A DNA stretch of 64,000 nucleotides. Origin: Basidiobolus meristosporus CBS 931.73. Lineage: Eukaryota > Basidiobolomycota > Basidiobolomycetes > Basidiobolales > Basidiobolaceae. This document shows positions 35,111 to 46,126 of the stretch, piece by piece (position 1 is the first letter of the stretch; every line of letters starts with the position of its first letter). The position numbers were made by a program, and so were the translations under genes. The stretch lies in assembly GCA_002104905.1 (NCBI GenBank), contig MCFE01000467.1, positions 1 through 64,000 of the forward strand, written 5' to 3'. Below the pieces are notes generated by a model, which had not been told where the DNA came from, ran no database searches, and was given only the letters and a program-made list of their open reading frames with translations.

Positions 35111-38100
35111 CTATTTTGATTGGAAAAGTTTGCCATGGGGGAACCATTTTCTGGCCATCTCCTTGAACTCCTCGCCTCTGGAGGATTTGAGCACTTGGAC
35201 CAGGGCCTCGTATGCGGCGCTGACGTTCTACAAATTCAATCGGGTTAGCGGCGTGTCTCCGCACAGGTGGGTGGGGATCTCGTGTGTACTATACCTTAAG
35301 GGTGCGTGTTGGCTCGTATTCGCTGTTGGCGATTTGGAAAAGCAAGGCCTCGGCCTCGGATTGCTTGGATGAATCGATCAAGTAGATTACCTCGCTGGTG
35401 GCAATCAAGGCGGGAACCGATCCTTTGTTGTTCTCCAAGAATTGTTGGTTGAATTTGTCGAGTGGGGTATCGCGGGAATAAAGCTCAGCGAATTCTTGGT
35501 CAATAACCTTGCGAACAACTGGATGGAGCTCACCAGCCGCACTCACGGCCTGTTGAAGGCGGACGATTTGCTTATGAAGAGCAGGGTTTTGGGCGTCGAT
35601 GCGGTGGGCGTGCTTCAGGGCCTTGAGGGCAAGAAGGTACTTCTGCTGTCTGAGATAGATCTCAAATCCTTGAAGGTGGGTTTCGATGCGGTTGCCAGCC
35701 AATTCTTGGAGAGGAATGAGGAACTGCAGAGCATCTCTCAAAGGATTCTCGCTGTTGACATATTTGTCTCCGTTGGGATCCTCGTCGACCTTCTTGTTGA
35801 CTTGGTTCTTGTGGCTCTCGTCCTTGGCTTGGGCCTTCTTGGACTCGGCCTCCTGTTGACCCTTGAGGGCGGCCTTGCGCTGCTTGTTCTTGTACTTCTT
35901 GATTTCGGAAGGAGTCATGTTGGCGAAGTTGGCTTGGTCGATTTCTTCCTGGGTCTTCTTTGGGTTGTCGTGGAGGTAGAGATAGTGCTTGACGGCGTTC
36001 TGGGCAGCACGGAAGTAGTAAGGGTGGGATCTAAGCTGGTCCTCTAGACGGAGGAGACCAACATATGCACGAATGGTGGTTTTGCGCAAGCAGTATGTGT
36101 GGAAGTCGAACTGGTCATCGGTGAACTCGTTGAAGTGCTTTTGGACTTGGATGGTAGTGTTTGAGCGCTCTGCCGATCTGGTTTTGTCTGGCGAAGCTTT
36201 CGCCAGACTCCAGGGCGAACCACATGCATTGCATGTCAACGAGATCGCTGAGTGGGTCGGTGCTGTCATTTCTGGTGAAGAGGGTGATGGTTTTTTCGGC
36301 ATCGGACACCTGATCGTTCCTCAACATGTACTTGGTACACTTGGAGTTGATGCATCTATCCTGGAGATCGAGCTCACGTCCCTCGTTCAAGCACTTGGCA
36401 GCTGCTTCGAAGTCTCCGGTGTGCTTGAGGATACGACCCTTGGTCATGTACAGCTCAACCATGGTGGGGGTATGCTCAATTGCTTTGTCGATGTATTCGA
36501 GTGCTTTCTCGATCTGCTGGGTGCGGTCATAGTGCTGTGCAAGGTAGTACAGAGTCCAGAGATAGGCGGTGGGAAGCTCCTTGTCCTCTAAATTAAGTGG
36601 CAGAGAGAGAGGTGAGGTCACATGAGAGATTGGGTGAGCGCAGTGGTGGTTGTCATACCTCTGTCTTCGGTGAATTTGCCAGTTTCGAGGTAATTCTTCA
36701 GGTAGCCCTCCAAGAGGTCTTCGATGATCTTAACCTTCTCGCTGTTGGTGTAGAGATCTTTGAGGTTGACGAACAAAGAGGGGACTCCTTTTCTCAATTG
36801 CTGCTGAAGGTAGATCGCTACCTGTTGCTTGAATTGCTCACCTGTTGAATGGTTTTCAGGTTGGCTATGCGAGGTATAGTTCGAGGGATTGCACATGCTT
36901 ACCATTGACCAGAGACAAGGGGTATCTCTTGAGGAGGTTCGACCGGGGATAAGTGGCAATCAATTCCTGGATAAGCTCGATCGCTTGGCTATCTTCATTG
37001 CCACTGAGATTGTCTGGGTCGGGGGTTAGGGTCACGATATATAAAACATTGCATCAAGTGCTTCTACCTTTCTTGTATCCGCGACAGGCCAAGAGACCAT
37101 CGATATAGGCTCTGCAGTCAGGATTCTCGTCGACGAGGCCTCGGTAGACCTTCTCAGCCTCTTCCAGTCTTTCCAGTTGAAGAAGGAATTGTGCTATACC
37201 AGATGAGATTCAGTCCGGGTCCTAAACGACTCCGTAGACAGCCAACATTACCTCTCTTTTCCTTCAAAGAGCGACGATCGCACACAACATCTTCTATCTC
37301 CTTCAAGTGCTCCAAAGCCTTCTCGATGTCACCGCTTTCCTCAATGATCATGTTCTTGTACATAGCCAACTCACTGTTCTCAAAATCGGGCCCTTTTGGT
37401 TTTTCCTATCGATTTCCAACTTAGACAACTCCATTGGATGTTGCTTGCGGAGTTCACCTACCTTAAGAGTCTCTTCGTAGGAGGTGAGCACATTAATGGC
37501 TGCGTCGTAGTTCTTCATCAGGTGATAGGCGATGGCAAGGGAAACCCAGAAGGCTCTGTTTTGAGGTCTAAGCTCAAGGAGTTGATGACTGGCATCCTAA
37601 TGGATTTGGTCGTTAAGCACTGGTTTGGTTTCAAAGCGACGAACGAGTAGCATTACACAGAATCCTTCGTAGTTACGCATTTGAATATGCAAAAGGGAGT
37701 AGTCACGCAGGATTTGGAGATTTTCCTAAAGAGAATCCATAAGTAATGGAGCCTCCGGACAGTAAACTCGGGTTCACCGTACTTTGTCATACTTCAAAGC
37801 GTGAGTGTAGCATTTCAAAGCTTCTTCGTAGTTTTTGTCGGATCGGTACAACAATCCGAAGACGTGCCAACCTTAAAAAACGAAAGCATGTCAGAGAGGA
37901 GAAAACTAGACAACGCTAAGGCTCTATATACAGATGTGACTTCTGAGGTTGTTGCGAAGACCCTTGCGGACGAAATCATAAGCCTCCTCTTTCCTGTCCA
38001 AGTGGTTCAAAAAAAGTCCCTTCATGGCCAATGTTTCTAAAGGAGGGTGGTTGTTTTCGGTGAGTGGTCAGGGAATACAGCAAGGAAGGAAAAGACGTTT

Positions 38101-38302
38101 TCTGCCGTACCTCCATGGTTGGGGAACTTCTTAAGAATCTGTTCGGCAGTTTTGAGACCCTTTTTGTACTGTCTATGCTCATAAAATTTCTAAAAAGCGC
38201 AAGGGCAGTGTGGTCAGTATCACGACACCGGAGGAGGCTCGTTCAGGAAGGAAATACCAAAATGGTTTTGAAAAGAGCTGTCTCCCTTTGAGGTAGATCC
38301 AT
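35111..38302 (-). CDS. N-terminal acetyltransferase A auxiliary subunit (NAA15/NAT1), with an apparent one-base frameshift
   Basis: Twelve exons (minus): 38302-38258, 38189-38111, 38036-37932, 37871-37783, 37725-37657, 37596-37458, 37392-37252, 37193-37068, 37013-36903, 36841-36659, 36587-35295 and 35227-35111. About 831 residues of TPR helices are recognisable as NAA15 ([81 protein letters not shown], and a KNKQRKAA basic stretch). NAA15 anchors the catalytic NAA10 to the ribosome for co-translational acetylation. The large exon has one base too many. The frame breaks near 36149-36150, between the ALKHYH helix and VQKHFNEF, at a CC. No intron fits there. Confidence 0.92.
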
Positions 38303-38558
38303 ATTTTGAAATTCACAAGATCAAGGAAAGCGAAGACTCACGCCTAGTTTGGAACAGAGTATGCACCACTTGCGACGATATTTGATGCCAGCAGGTAGGC
38401 TTTTTTTTTCGGAGTCGATTCTGTGCAGATTTCACATATTCTCTAGATCCCAGTAATCATAGCTGTTGAACAACCCAATGAAATCGACGTAATCCGCCAG
38501 TCACCTGACCCGACGGGAGTGCTTAGAGCCTCAGTAAAGCAACTCTGCCTGAAGAGAC

Positions 38559-39190
38559 ATGACCACCAATCTACAAGCCCATATCGACAAGCTAATAAAG
38601 AGGTACTAAGACGTCTGGTACATTGCCGTCGGAAAAGTTACTGATGTTTTCCACAGAGTAGATGGACTTGAAGCCGTTCTGATAACCGACAGGGATGGTG
38701 TCATCATTCTTCAAGGTATCTCGGGTTAAATGAGAGTGGCAAGAATCAGTTTGTTTGTTAAGCATTATTACGTGGACAGCCTCCGGAGAAAATGCATCTT
38801 CCAAATTGCTGGAGCCCATACTTTCCAATACCTTTGTGGTAGCCAGCGATCAGGTACGCTTCTCGAGGACGGCCCCACGCCTTTCGCACGACTAATGGAC
38901 CCTTCGCACTAGGCTAGTAAGCTCGGGCTCAAGAAGAACCACAGTATAGTGAATATATTTGGCCTACATCAGATAGTGCAGTTCAACTTTTTCCCCTCGT
39001 GCTGTCACTTGTGGCCGACGCCGAAGCCAACACAGGTACGGTAAACATGTCTCCACGCTTCGTTGAATGTACCGCTAAATCGGAAACATGCACAGGTGTA
39101 TTGATGGACCTCGGAAATGAGCTCAAGCCCCTGACCGATGTCATCATTGCCGCGATTAGTGAGCAGAAGCCGAAAGACGACGAGCAGTAA
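38559..39190 (+). CDS. LAMTOR3/MP1-like Ragulator subunit, with an apparent one-base frameshift
   Basis: Exons 38559-38602, 38657-38715, 38780-38853, 38913-39035 and 39096-39190 give about 132 residues with the roadblock/LC7-related MP1 order. These include an N-terminal helix (LQAHIDKLIKR), DGLEAVLITDRDGVIIL, NTFVVASDQASKLGL, NHSIVNIFGLHQIVQFN, SLVADAEANTG and a closing helix (VLMDLGNELKPLTDVI). MP1 with p14 forms a heterodimer in Ragulator, which anchors Rag GTPases and TORC1 on the lysosome or vacuole. Exon 4 is one base short: the run CCCC at 38993-38996 would need five C to keep FPLVLSLVAD in frame. It is divergent from NAA15 (256 bp) and convergent with the dioxygenase gene. Confidence 0.85.
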
Positions 39191-39281
39191 TAAACAGGAA
39201 TAAACAGCATTCATCCATATTATGAAGATTGGTTTATTTGTACATGTGAGGTGGGAACGAAGGAGCAAATAGAGGAACTTT

Positions 39282-40463
39282 CTAGGCATCCACATGGGCT
39301 AGGAAGTCATCGATGTTCAAGTAAACCCCTCTGAAATGGCGGGGTCCGGAGAATCCGGTGCGGGCGTGGAGCATCTGGTAATTGTTGTAGAGGACCAGGT
39401 CGCCAGACTTCAGGGAGAAACGAAGCTGGTTCTCAGGCTGGCGTACGAAGGAGGAGAATCGATTGTAGGCCCGGTACCACTCCTCCATCAACTCGAAGGA
39501 GGTTTGGTGCGGGGCCATGGTGAAGTAGGAGTATCTGATCTTTCGGATGGTGGGCTCTTCCAAGGTGGAGCCTGGAGTGAGCTCGATGATGGGCGTGCGC
39601 AAAGACTTCTGGTATTTGGCTTGCTTGCGGTCGAATTGGATGGGAATGCTGGCCAGAAGATCAAACGCGTGACGATCCAACTCGTTTCGAAGGTAGAGTG
39701 CGGATTGCACCGAGTTCACCAGATAGCTGTCCCCACCCTCGGTAGCTGGGGTAATGCATTGCAAGAACTGGATCCCTGGTGCCTCCTCCATGTAGGGCAG
39801 ATCGGTATGAAGGTCAACCCCGTGGTTGGTGTATCCCAGCTGGTCGGTGTTGCTGTTGGTCTTGTTGTCGGTCCGAAGATCCTCGATGCGACCGAAATGG
39901 GAACTGATGACCTCCTTGTCTTCGGCTATGAAGTCGTGGATGATTTGCTCGGTATCGAGTCCTCGATTGCGGATGACCACTGCCCCATGCAGCTTGAAAC
40001 GCTCGGCAATTGCCTTATGGTACGCTTTGAAGCCCTCTGCGGAGAGCGGGTGGCCTGCACTTATGTCCTCCTGAGTGGGAGGGTACTGCTCGAGGTACTC
40101 TTGGAAATCGACCTCCACCTTGCTCGTGTCACTCACTGGGAGTGGGGTGGCTTGGCGATTTCTGGCATAGGCGTATTCGTTGAGGAATGCGAATGAGTAT
40201 GTGGATGCATGGCCATCGTCCCATTCGATGGCAATGCCTTCCACCCCATCTTCGCTTTTGACGACCTGCTTGGGAGTAACTGACAAGGGAATCTGGGTGG
40301 AATCGATAATCCTCTCGCCAGTCTGGGGATGTCTGCAGCCGTTGAAGCAGGGGCAGTTGTGACGGAGCCAGAAATGGTGGAAATCGGCGTGGTCGTCGGT
40401 GGCGGGGAAGTAGACGCGCAGGTATGTGGAGTAGATGGAGGCAAGAGTATGTTCCGGGACCAT
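39282..40463 (-). CDS. Gamma-butyrobetaine dioxygenase-like 2-oxoglutarate/Fe(II) oxygenase
   Basis: The 393-residue intronless frame has the two domains of the GBBH/TMLH family. The N-terminal DUF971-like zinc domain is at about residues 20-105, with LRHNCPCFNGCRH ligands at Cys37, Cys39, Cys43 and His45. The TauD-type oxygenase domain has HTD at 219-221, the distal His366 in MLHAR and an Arg near 378. Gamma-butyrobetaine hydroxylase makes L-carnitine, and trimethyllysine hydroxylase catalyses the first carnitine step. Residues alone do not let me choose with certainty, but length and the absence of a long targeting sequence favour the former. A TATAAG lies 68-73 bases upstream. The lack of introns contrasts with most neighbours. 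Confidence 0.9.
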   Translation of the reverse strand: MVPEHTLASIYSTYLRVYFPATDDHADFHHFWLRHNCPCFNGCRHPQTGERIIDSTQIPLSVTPKQVVKSEDGVEGIAIEWDDGHASTYSFAFLNEYAYARNRQATPLPVSDTSKVEVDFQEYLEQYPPTQEDISAGHPLSAEGFKAYHKAIAERFKLHGAVVIRNRGLDTEQIIHDFIAEDKEVISSHFGRIEDLRTDNKTNSNTDQLGYTNHGVDLHTDLPYMEEAPGIQFLQCITPATEGGDSYLVNSVQSALYLRNELDRHAFDLLASIPIQFDRKQAKYQKSLRTPIIELTPGSTLEEPTIRKIRYSYFTMAPHQTSFELMEEWYRAYNRFSSFVRQPENQLRFSLKSGDLVLYNNYQMLHARTGFSGPRHFRGVYLNIDDFLAHVDA

Positions 40464-41204
40464 GGTTGAGAAGGTGTGTAGAGAAAGTCAAGCGGTTGTA
40501 ATGATTGACAGAAGGCTGGGCTGGCCGACTTATAAGTGTAGGTTGACCTCAGCCAGCCTTAGACCAGCCTCATATTGCGCCATCATTAGCGATGATGAGT
40601 TGGAACATGCTACGGATGGCGTGATTTTAGACAAGTTGACTAAATGTTCAGTCGAAAGATGACTAATGCTACCAACACTTGATAGGTCGCCCAGCATCAT
40701 CCCGCCAGGGCAACGATGATCCATGAACGCGAGCGTTTAGGATGGCGAGAGAATGCCACCAATTCTCCAGAGTTGGATGGGCGAGCACCAATCCTTCAGC
40801 TGCGTCCAGTTTAGCCACGGTTCTCATCGTACATCAGTCTGCGCTTTGTGCAGGCTCGGTTAGGTGATACAAGCATTGGAACAGCCTGCTGCGATTCGCC
40901 TGTACTGGCTGGGAAGCTGGGAAGCTGTGATGTATAAAGAGTAACCTAGGTTTATTCCATATTTCTTGGAGGTGTACAAAATGGATACAACTTTCCCTAT
41001 TTGTTGGTCTATTTTCCATTTTTGGCTCTTTGTGCATAGCGCTGGTATTGGTTGGGTAGTTGGGCACCTACCAAGAATCTTATGAGCTACTAGCCGTTTC
41101 AAACATACCAAGTCACCTTTCTTGGCTGTACATACCCAATATTCCACTGTTACTCTTTTTCGTGCAAATTACAAAGGGTCGAGCCTTTGTTTGAGTGAGA
41201 TTTC
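40464..41204. other. Divergent intergenic region with a TATA element for the dioxygenase gene
   Basis: CTTATAAG (TATA at 40531-40536, minus) lies about 70 bp from the dioxygenase ATG. No gene is recognisable in the remaining 740 bp. Minus-strand frames near 40834-41147 have no motif. Confidence 0.5.
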
Positions 41205-43435
41205 ATGGGGTCAGAAGAAGGCTCCGAACTCCAATATGCTATGGGAGGCACCCCTCCAGGCGACACTTATTTCGACGACAATTTGGTATTCAACGTTCAA
41301 CAGCGTACAGAGTTGAACTTCTACGTGCGGTATGTGGTGAAAGATGTTTGGAGGCAACTTTCCTTTCCGAGGACCGAAACTGTTGCGCATGCAAAGCAGA
41401 TGTGTCTTGTAAAGTGCGGCATCACCTCTCAGCAGAATCTGTCTTTCCCTACTCCAGTTTCCTCAAGTGTGTCTTCAGACCGGGACACTGAGAATTCGGA
41501 CGAGTCACTATCTACAGAAACCGACTGGACCATGGAGTACGGGTTATTTTGGCCCGCCGCTGTAAGCCATGTAACCACTGTTTGCTTCCACGGCCTATTT
41601 ACCGAGTTGTTTTGAAACATAGGGACATTGGCTAGATGACTCTAGACGCCTAGCTACCTATCAATTCGCACCACAGGTAATTACTTCCCTCAGTTACTCT
41701 TTCAAATCCGACCATCGACTGATTTACCCGTCGCCATTGCTTTGACAGGATATAATCGAGGTGCAACAGCGCAACAACTTTATTCTATTGCCAGTGAGTG
41801 CGATTTTGCCTGAGTCTTCTGTTTGACTGGTTGTTCATCATATCCTATCTACAGATGTTGAATTACTTCGATAGCTATGCCGAAGGTTATTTGCTAAAAA
41901 GATGCGGTAGAGGCCTTTCGCACAATTGGGGCCTGCGATGGTTCTGCTTGCGTGGCAAGCTGATATGTTACTCGCGTAAAGCCAAGGTAAATGCATGTCA
42001 CATACTCGCCACCAGAGGAAAATCAAACGTATTCATCTCCGAGGTTACAGGACTTTTCAAGCGCCGTCGTACATATCTATGACCCCTTCTTATTCATGGA
42101 GGAGTCCCATTTTAAATCAGATGAACATAGCCTACAGTTCTCAATACAGTTTCCCAACAAAACATTGGAATTGAAAGCCACCACCCATCAGGCAAGTGCA
42201 ATCCAATGACTGAACAGCTGCTGCCTGGTGCTGATTGCTCTGTTTCTAGGAGTTCGTACACTGGCGCCGGGTCTTCCAAAACCTTCAGAGGAAAGAGTTC
42301 CTTAGCGCGACCACGCCGCAAGACTGCAGAAACCATATCGCCAACATGGACCAAATCCACAGAGGTGAAAGCAACTGATCACCTAGCGGAAAGGAACGAG
42401 CCAAGGGCCAGGACCAAATCACTCGTATCAATCTTCACCAGTAATATAAGACGACCAGCAATGCTATTTTTACACACCTGCTAATACTCTGTTTTGATCT
42501 CCAGAAACCAGCCACTTTATACCAAAGACCCGCCGAGAAAGCAACCCAGTGGACACAGTGCCGGAGCAAGTGATGCCAGTGCTAAGAGCATACTTTCAAA
42601 CATGCGGTGAGCCAGAGTCTGTGTATGTTGGCGTAAAGCCAAAGAGATTGTTCATATTCAAAAACGGCACTGTATGTGAAATCCCATGACCGTGCTTATA
42701 CGCGATGTGCTAACACCTATTACACAGCATTCCCACCACAAAGAGCGTACCATATCTTTGACGAACACCATTGTAGAAGTGGAACATCACTCAGCTAGCC
42801 GTTTGATGTTTGCCTTCAGCATAAAGAACTCTGCACTCGATATAATAAACACCCCCGGCGGCACCATTGGGAGACTTTATGTTGAGAATGAGGTCGAAGT
42901 GAAGGAGTGGCTGACAGTATTGATTGAAAAAGCGGGTAGGTATCCAAGCCACTTGTGCCTGTGATCAATCAGACTAATAGCCCTTGAAACCCATCATAGA
43001 AGTGCAAGTTTCCTTTGCAAACATCAAGCCATTCATATCTGAAATCATCACATCAGAGCCTGATGACGGATACTCCGCGTCCCCACCCACTACGCCCACG
43101 AGTCTATATGGCTCGGACTTTACCAATTTTCCCTTCACCGCATCCAAACACAGCATCCCCAATCGACAAAGCCTCAAGGATTACTTTGAAGAGGTACTCA
43201 CCCACCCCGCGCATTGTCTCCTCTCACTCATATTAACGAATATTCTGCAGCTGCACACCACAACAAAAGCGGTAGGTATCTCTAACCAGCTGTCAGAAGA
43301 TACCGACATCTCGCGATCAGCCCCTACGCCCGCACCACACTGCTTCAACTCTCATAGGATCACCAAAAAAACCTCGCAACGCTTTCCCGCCACATTTTGG
43401 AAGCGTCGAGGCTCCATCATATGAAGTCAGACTAA
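41205..43435 (+). CDS. Multi-exon protein with a ubiquitin-like (RA/FERM F1-type) N-terminus and two PH domains
   Basis: The model starts at ATG 41205 and ends at TAA 43433-43435, with about 12 exons. The N-terminal region (about residues 25-150) has LNFYVRYVVKDVW, a helix like TVAHAKQMCLVKCGI, and a GHWLDDSRRLATYQF...DIIEVQ strand pair, the layout of Ras-association or FERM F1 ubiquitin-like domains. A first PH domain follows (YAEGYLLKRCGRG, NWGLRWFCLRGKLICYS, ending EFVHWRRVFQNLQ). A second PH-like domain comes next (SVYVGVKPKRLFIFKNG to VKEWLTVLIEKA). The tail is Ser/Thr/Pro-rich. One intron (42192-42249) is GC-AG. Membrane-linked signalling downstream of a small GTPase is a guess; I do not recognise the family. 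The last two exons are the least certain. Confidence 0.7.
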
Positions 43436-43795
43436 TCCAACCAAACCCGTGTAATCATAGGAGGGCTCTGAATACGCATAATCACAAGTGGTGTATATTG
43501 TTAACCACCAAGTTCCAATTTTGTTCATTTGTAAATTAAAGCTTGCCCCATTAATCACTACCCACCGACGATGTTAAAAGCACAGTTTAATACTTTCCTA
43601 TGATTAAAGAATAGTGGAAGGCTATATACCAGAAATGACGTACTAGGAGGTGTGGTAGAGGAGAACCAATGTACAGGAACCCATAGACGCTGAGTTGGAG
43701 CATGGTGTTCGGCTTTAAACAAGCTTCTTTGAAAGGGGGATTCTATGGTTGCGGCAACAAAGAAATGTGCGAAAGCGGTTGACGTTGGTCAACAG
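43436..43795. other. Convergent intergenic region
   Basis: This is the 3' region of the PH-domain gene and of TAF9. Nothing recognisable beyond AT-rich 3' UTR-like sequence. Confidence 0.5.
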
Positions 43796-44603
43796 TTAGA
43801 AGTCATAGTCGTCATCTTCGTTTCTTTTACGTTTCCAGGCGGGATCGCTAGCGGTGTTTGGTGTGGGGGCCAACGAGCCTAATCCGGCGCCACTAAGCGC
43901 TTGCGCCTTGAAAGAGACTTCATTTTGAGAAGTCGATGTCTGAGGGGCTGATTGCTCAAGGGTAGAGCGCACGTGTGGTGGTGGTGGCAGCGGTTGCGTA
44001 CCCTGAATATTCCACACGAAGGAGGTTGGTCAACCAATAACAAACGTAACTAACGAAAAAATCCAAGAATGGTACCTCAGGGACGATCTGGAAGTTGACA
44101 GCAGTTAGGCAATAACGTTCCGGTGGCAAGCGGATGCCGTACTTCTCAGGAATCAGTGGCAAAGGCACTTTGTTCTTCTCTTCCGCCAACTCTAGCAGAA
44201 ACTAACGACGTAGAATTCTTAGTTATGGCTCAGTTGAATAGATGCTCGATTTTAGGCAACCTCTTTAGGGGGTGGCGAAGTGAAGGAATGATTAACACGA
44301 CCCTGAATGGCGAGACGGATGTCTTCCAGATCGACATCGTTCTTATTGGCGTGTTCTGAATATACGAGAGCGTCCTGAAATACATCCACAGTATAGCCTT
44401 AAACAATCGACCATCAACAAATCTTCTATTAGTAAGCTTCATCTAGACGAAACAAACTCCATCCTCAACGTACGATGTGCAAATTCCATCAACTGATGGA
44501 TCACTCTGGGCTCACAATCCTCAACGCCCAAGCTTTCCAGGATCAAAGAAACCAGCTTGGCATCGTTGGGAACCGGCTGGTGTTCGCTATTGGAATTAGA
44601 CAT
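43796..44603 (-). CDS. TFIID/SAGA subunit TAF9
   Basis: Four exons (minus) start at ATG 44603 and end at 43796. The histone-fold domain occupies about residues 14-85. It is recognisable by [48 protein letters not shown] and [15 protein letters not shown], followed by the [18 protein letters not shown] segment. TAF9 pairs with TAF6 through this H3-like fold in TFIID and SAGA. The C-terminus is Pro/Ser/Thr-rich with a basic KRKRNED patch, possibly a nuclear localisation signal. The first intron splits the Arg codon after EFAH. It is divergent from histone H2B. Confidence 0.94.
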
Positions 44604-45107
44604 TTCGGGTAAGGGAGTTCAGCGGTTGCGTGCGATACTGAGGGGATTTTTTCGGTGATTTTCCTCCAGCATCCAAACCCAAAACCAAACCACCAGATCC
44701 ATTAATATGGAATCATCCTATTCATCAGATAATGCGGCTTGCCTCGCATTCTCAGGGAAAATTTTTCCTCATTCAGATTCGCCAGGAACACGTTTAGTTT
44801 GGTGATTAAATCCCTCCAGACACGCGTTATTCCATGACGCGTTGGAGCGGACCAACGTCATTTGATGGGAAGCAATAAAGTGACTATCCTTGTATCCGCC
44901 AATCACACGGCGACCAAATTTGGATGTTGCCTTCTTCAAAATCAAAATGTTTATATGTGAATCCAAATGGCTGATGGCTTCACTGATTGGACGGTAAGCT
45001 CAGGGATTGAGGCACCGTGAAAATCGAAACAGACTAGAGTTTGATATAAATGGTAGATGGGATTTTGCCTGACCTCAACCAAACTTTACTTTGTTACTTG
45101 AATCACC
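44604..45107. promoter_or_regulatory. TAF9/H2B divergent intergenic region with H2B TATA box at 45045-45050
   Basis: TATAAA at 45045-45050 lies 58-63 bp before the H2B ATG. No H2A gene is next to H2B, unlike the divergent H2A/H2B pairs of many fungi. TAF9 occupies the other side. Confidence 0.55.
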
Positions 45108-45455
45108 ATGGCTCCCAAAGACGCCCCCTCTAACGTTGAGAAGAAGGAAGGAGGAAAATCCAAGTCTAAGTCCAGAAAGGAGTCCTACGCCTCTTACATT
45201 TATAAGGTTCTCAAGCAAGTCCACCCCGATACTGGTATCTCCAACAAGGCCATGTCCATCATGAACTCCTTCGTCGTGGATATCTTCGAGCGTGTTGCCG
45301 AAGAGGCCTCCAAACTTGCCGCTTACAACAAGAAGAGCACCATTTCTTCTCGCGAAATCCAAACCGCCGTTAGACTTTTGTTACCTGGTGAGTTGGCTAA
45401 GCATGCCGTTTCCGAAGGAACCAAGGCTGTTACCAAGTACACCAGTGCCAAATAA
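45108..45455 (+). CDS. Histone H2B
   Basis: The 115-residue intronless protein is a core histone. It has a basic N-terminal tail ([16 protein letters not shown]), the histone fold ([36 protein letters not shown]) and the conserved C-terminal helix [20 protein letters not shown] with the ubiquitination-site lysine context. The start context CACCATGG is strong. AATAAA signals follow near 45511. Codon use is highly biased. Confidence 0.98.
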   Translation: MAPKDAPSNVEKKEGGKSKSKSRKESYASYIYKVLKQVHPDTGISNKAMSIMNSFVVDIFERVAEEASKLAAYNKKSTISSREIQTAVRLLLPGELAKHAVSEGTKAVTKYTSAK

Positions 45456-45802
45456 GCACCTCTTCCCACTTGATTTTGTAAATATATCTCAGTTGTAGCA
45501 AGCTATAAGTAATAAAATAAAGCAATCGAAACTTATTTAAGCCTTACTCTCTAGTCGTGGTATGGTATAGAATTGGCTTTTGGGGAGCTTGACCAGAGCA
45601 TTGCCCTTTGTGAGCACTGTAAAACACACGCGAATCAGACTGTTGACGTATGCATTGTGGGCCACCGCTCACGTGACAAGCAAAGCAAAATTGGGAGATT
45701 TATACAGGATATCATATTTGATGTTTATTGTTCTGATGAGTTACAACACCGAGGTGTCTAATGCGATATTGTGTACATGCAATCTAGGTGAATGTGGGGA
45801 AT
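45456..45802. other. Convergent region between H2B and cytochrome c, with an E-box at 45668-45677
   Basis: It contains H2B poly(A) signals (45511-45520) and CTCACGTGAC at 45668-45677. No gene was recognised, and the small plus-strand frames are not conserved in any way I can see. Confidence 0.5.
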
Positions 45803-46126
45803 TTAAGCAGTGGATTCCTTGAGGTAGGCAACGCAGTCAGCGCGATCCTTGGGCTTCTTGAAACCAGCGAAGGCCATCTTGGTTCCGGGGATGTACTTCT
45901 TGGGGTTCTCAAGGTAGTCGAAGAGAGTCTCCTCATCCCAAGTGACAGCCTTGTTGATGTTGGCAGCAGTGAAGGTGAAGCCCTCGGTGGTACCAGACTT
46001 ACGACCGAAAAGTCCGTGAAGGTTGGGACCAACCTTGTGGGGACCACCAGCTTCGACAGTGTGGCATTGAGCACAACGGGTCTTGAAGAGCTTAGCTCCA
46101 GCTTTAGCGTCACCAGTAGTAGCCAT
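45803..46126 (-). CDS. Cytochrome c
   Basis: The 107-residue intronless protein is the soluble electron carrier between complexes III and IV in the mitochondrial intermembrane space. The haem attachment site CAQCH covers Cys18, Cys21 and His22. The axial Met84 lies in [20 protein letters not shown] and [11 protein letters not shown] are the usual conserved blocks. It has no cleaved presequence, as expected. A TATA box (46183-46188, minus) lies about 57 bp before the ATG. Strong codon bias indicates high expression. Confidence 0.98.
   Translation of the reverse strand: MATTGDAKAGAKLFKTRCAQCHTVEAGGPHKVGPNLHGLFGRKSGTTEGFTFTAANINKAVTWDEETLFDYLENPKKYIPGTKMAFAGFKKPKDRADCVAYLKESTA

Noticed and set aside
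31380-38996. Programmed ribosomal frameshifting as an explanation for the broken frames in NUP160, NAA15 and LAMTOR3
   Set aside because: The shifts go in different directions, no slippery heptamer or known +1 site is present, and all three breaks fall at C runs. Sequencing indels explain them better.
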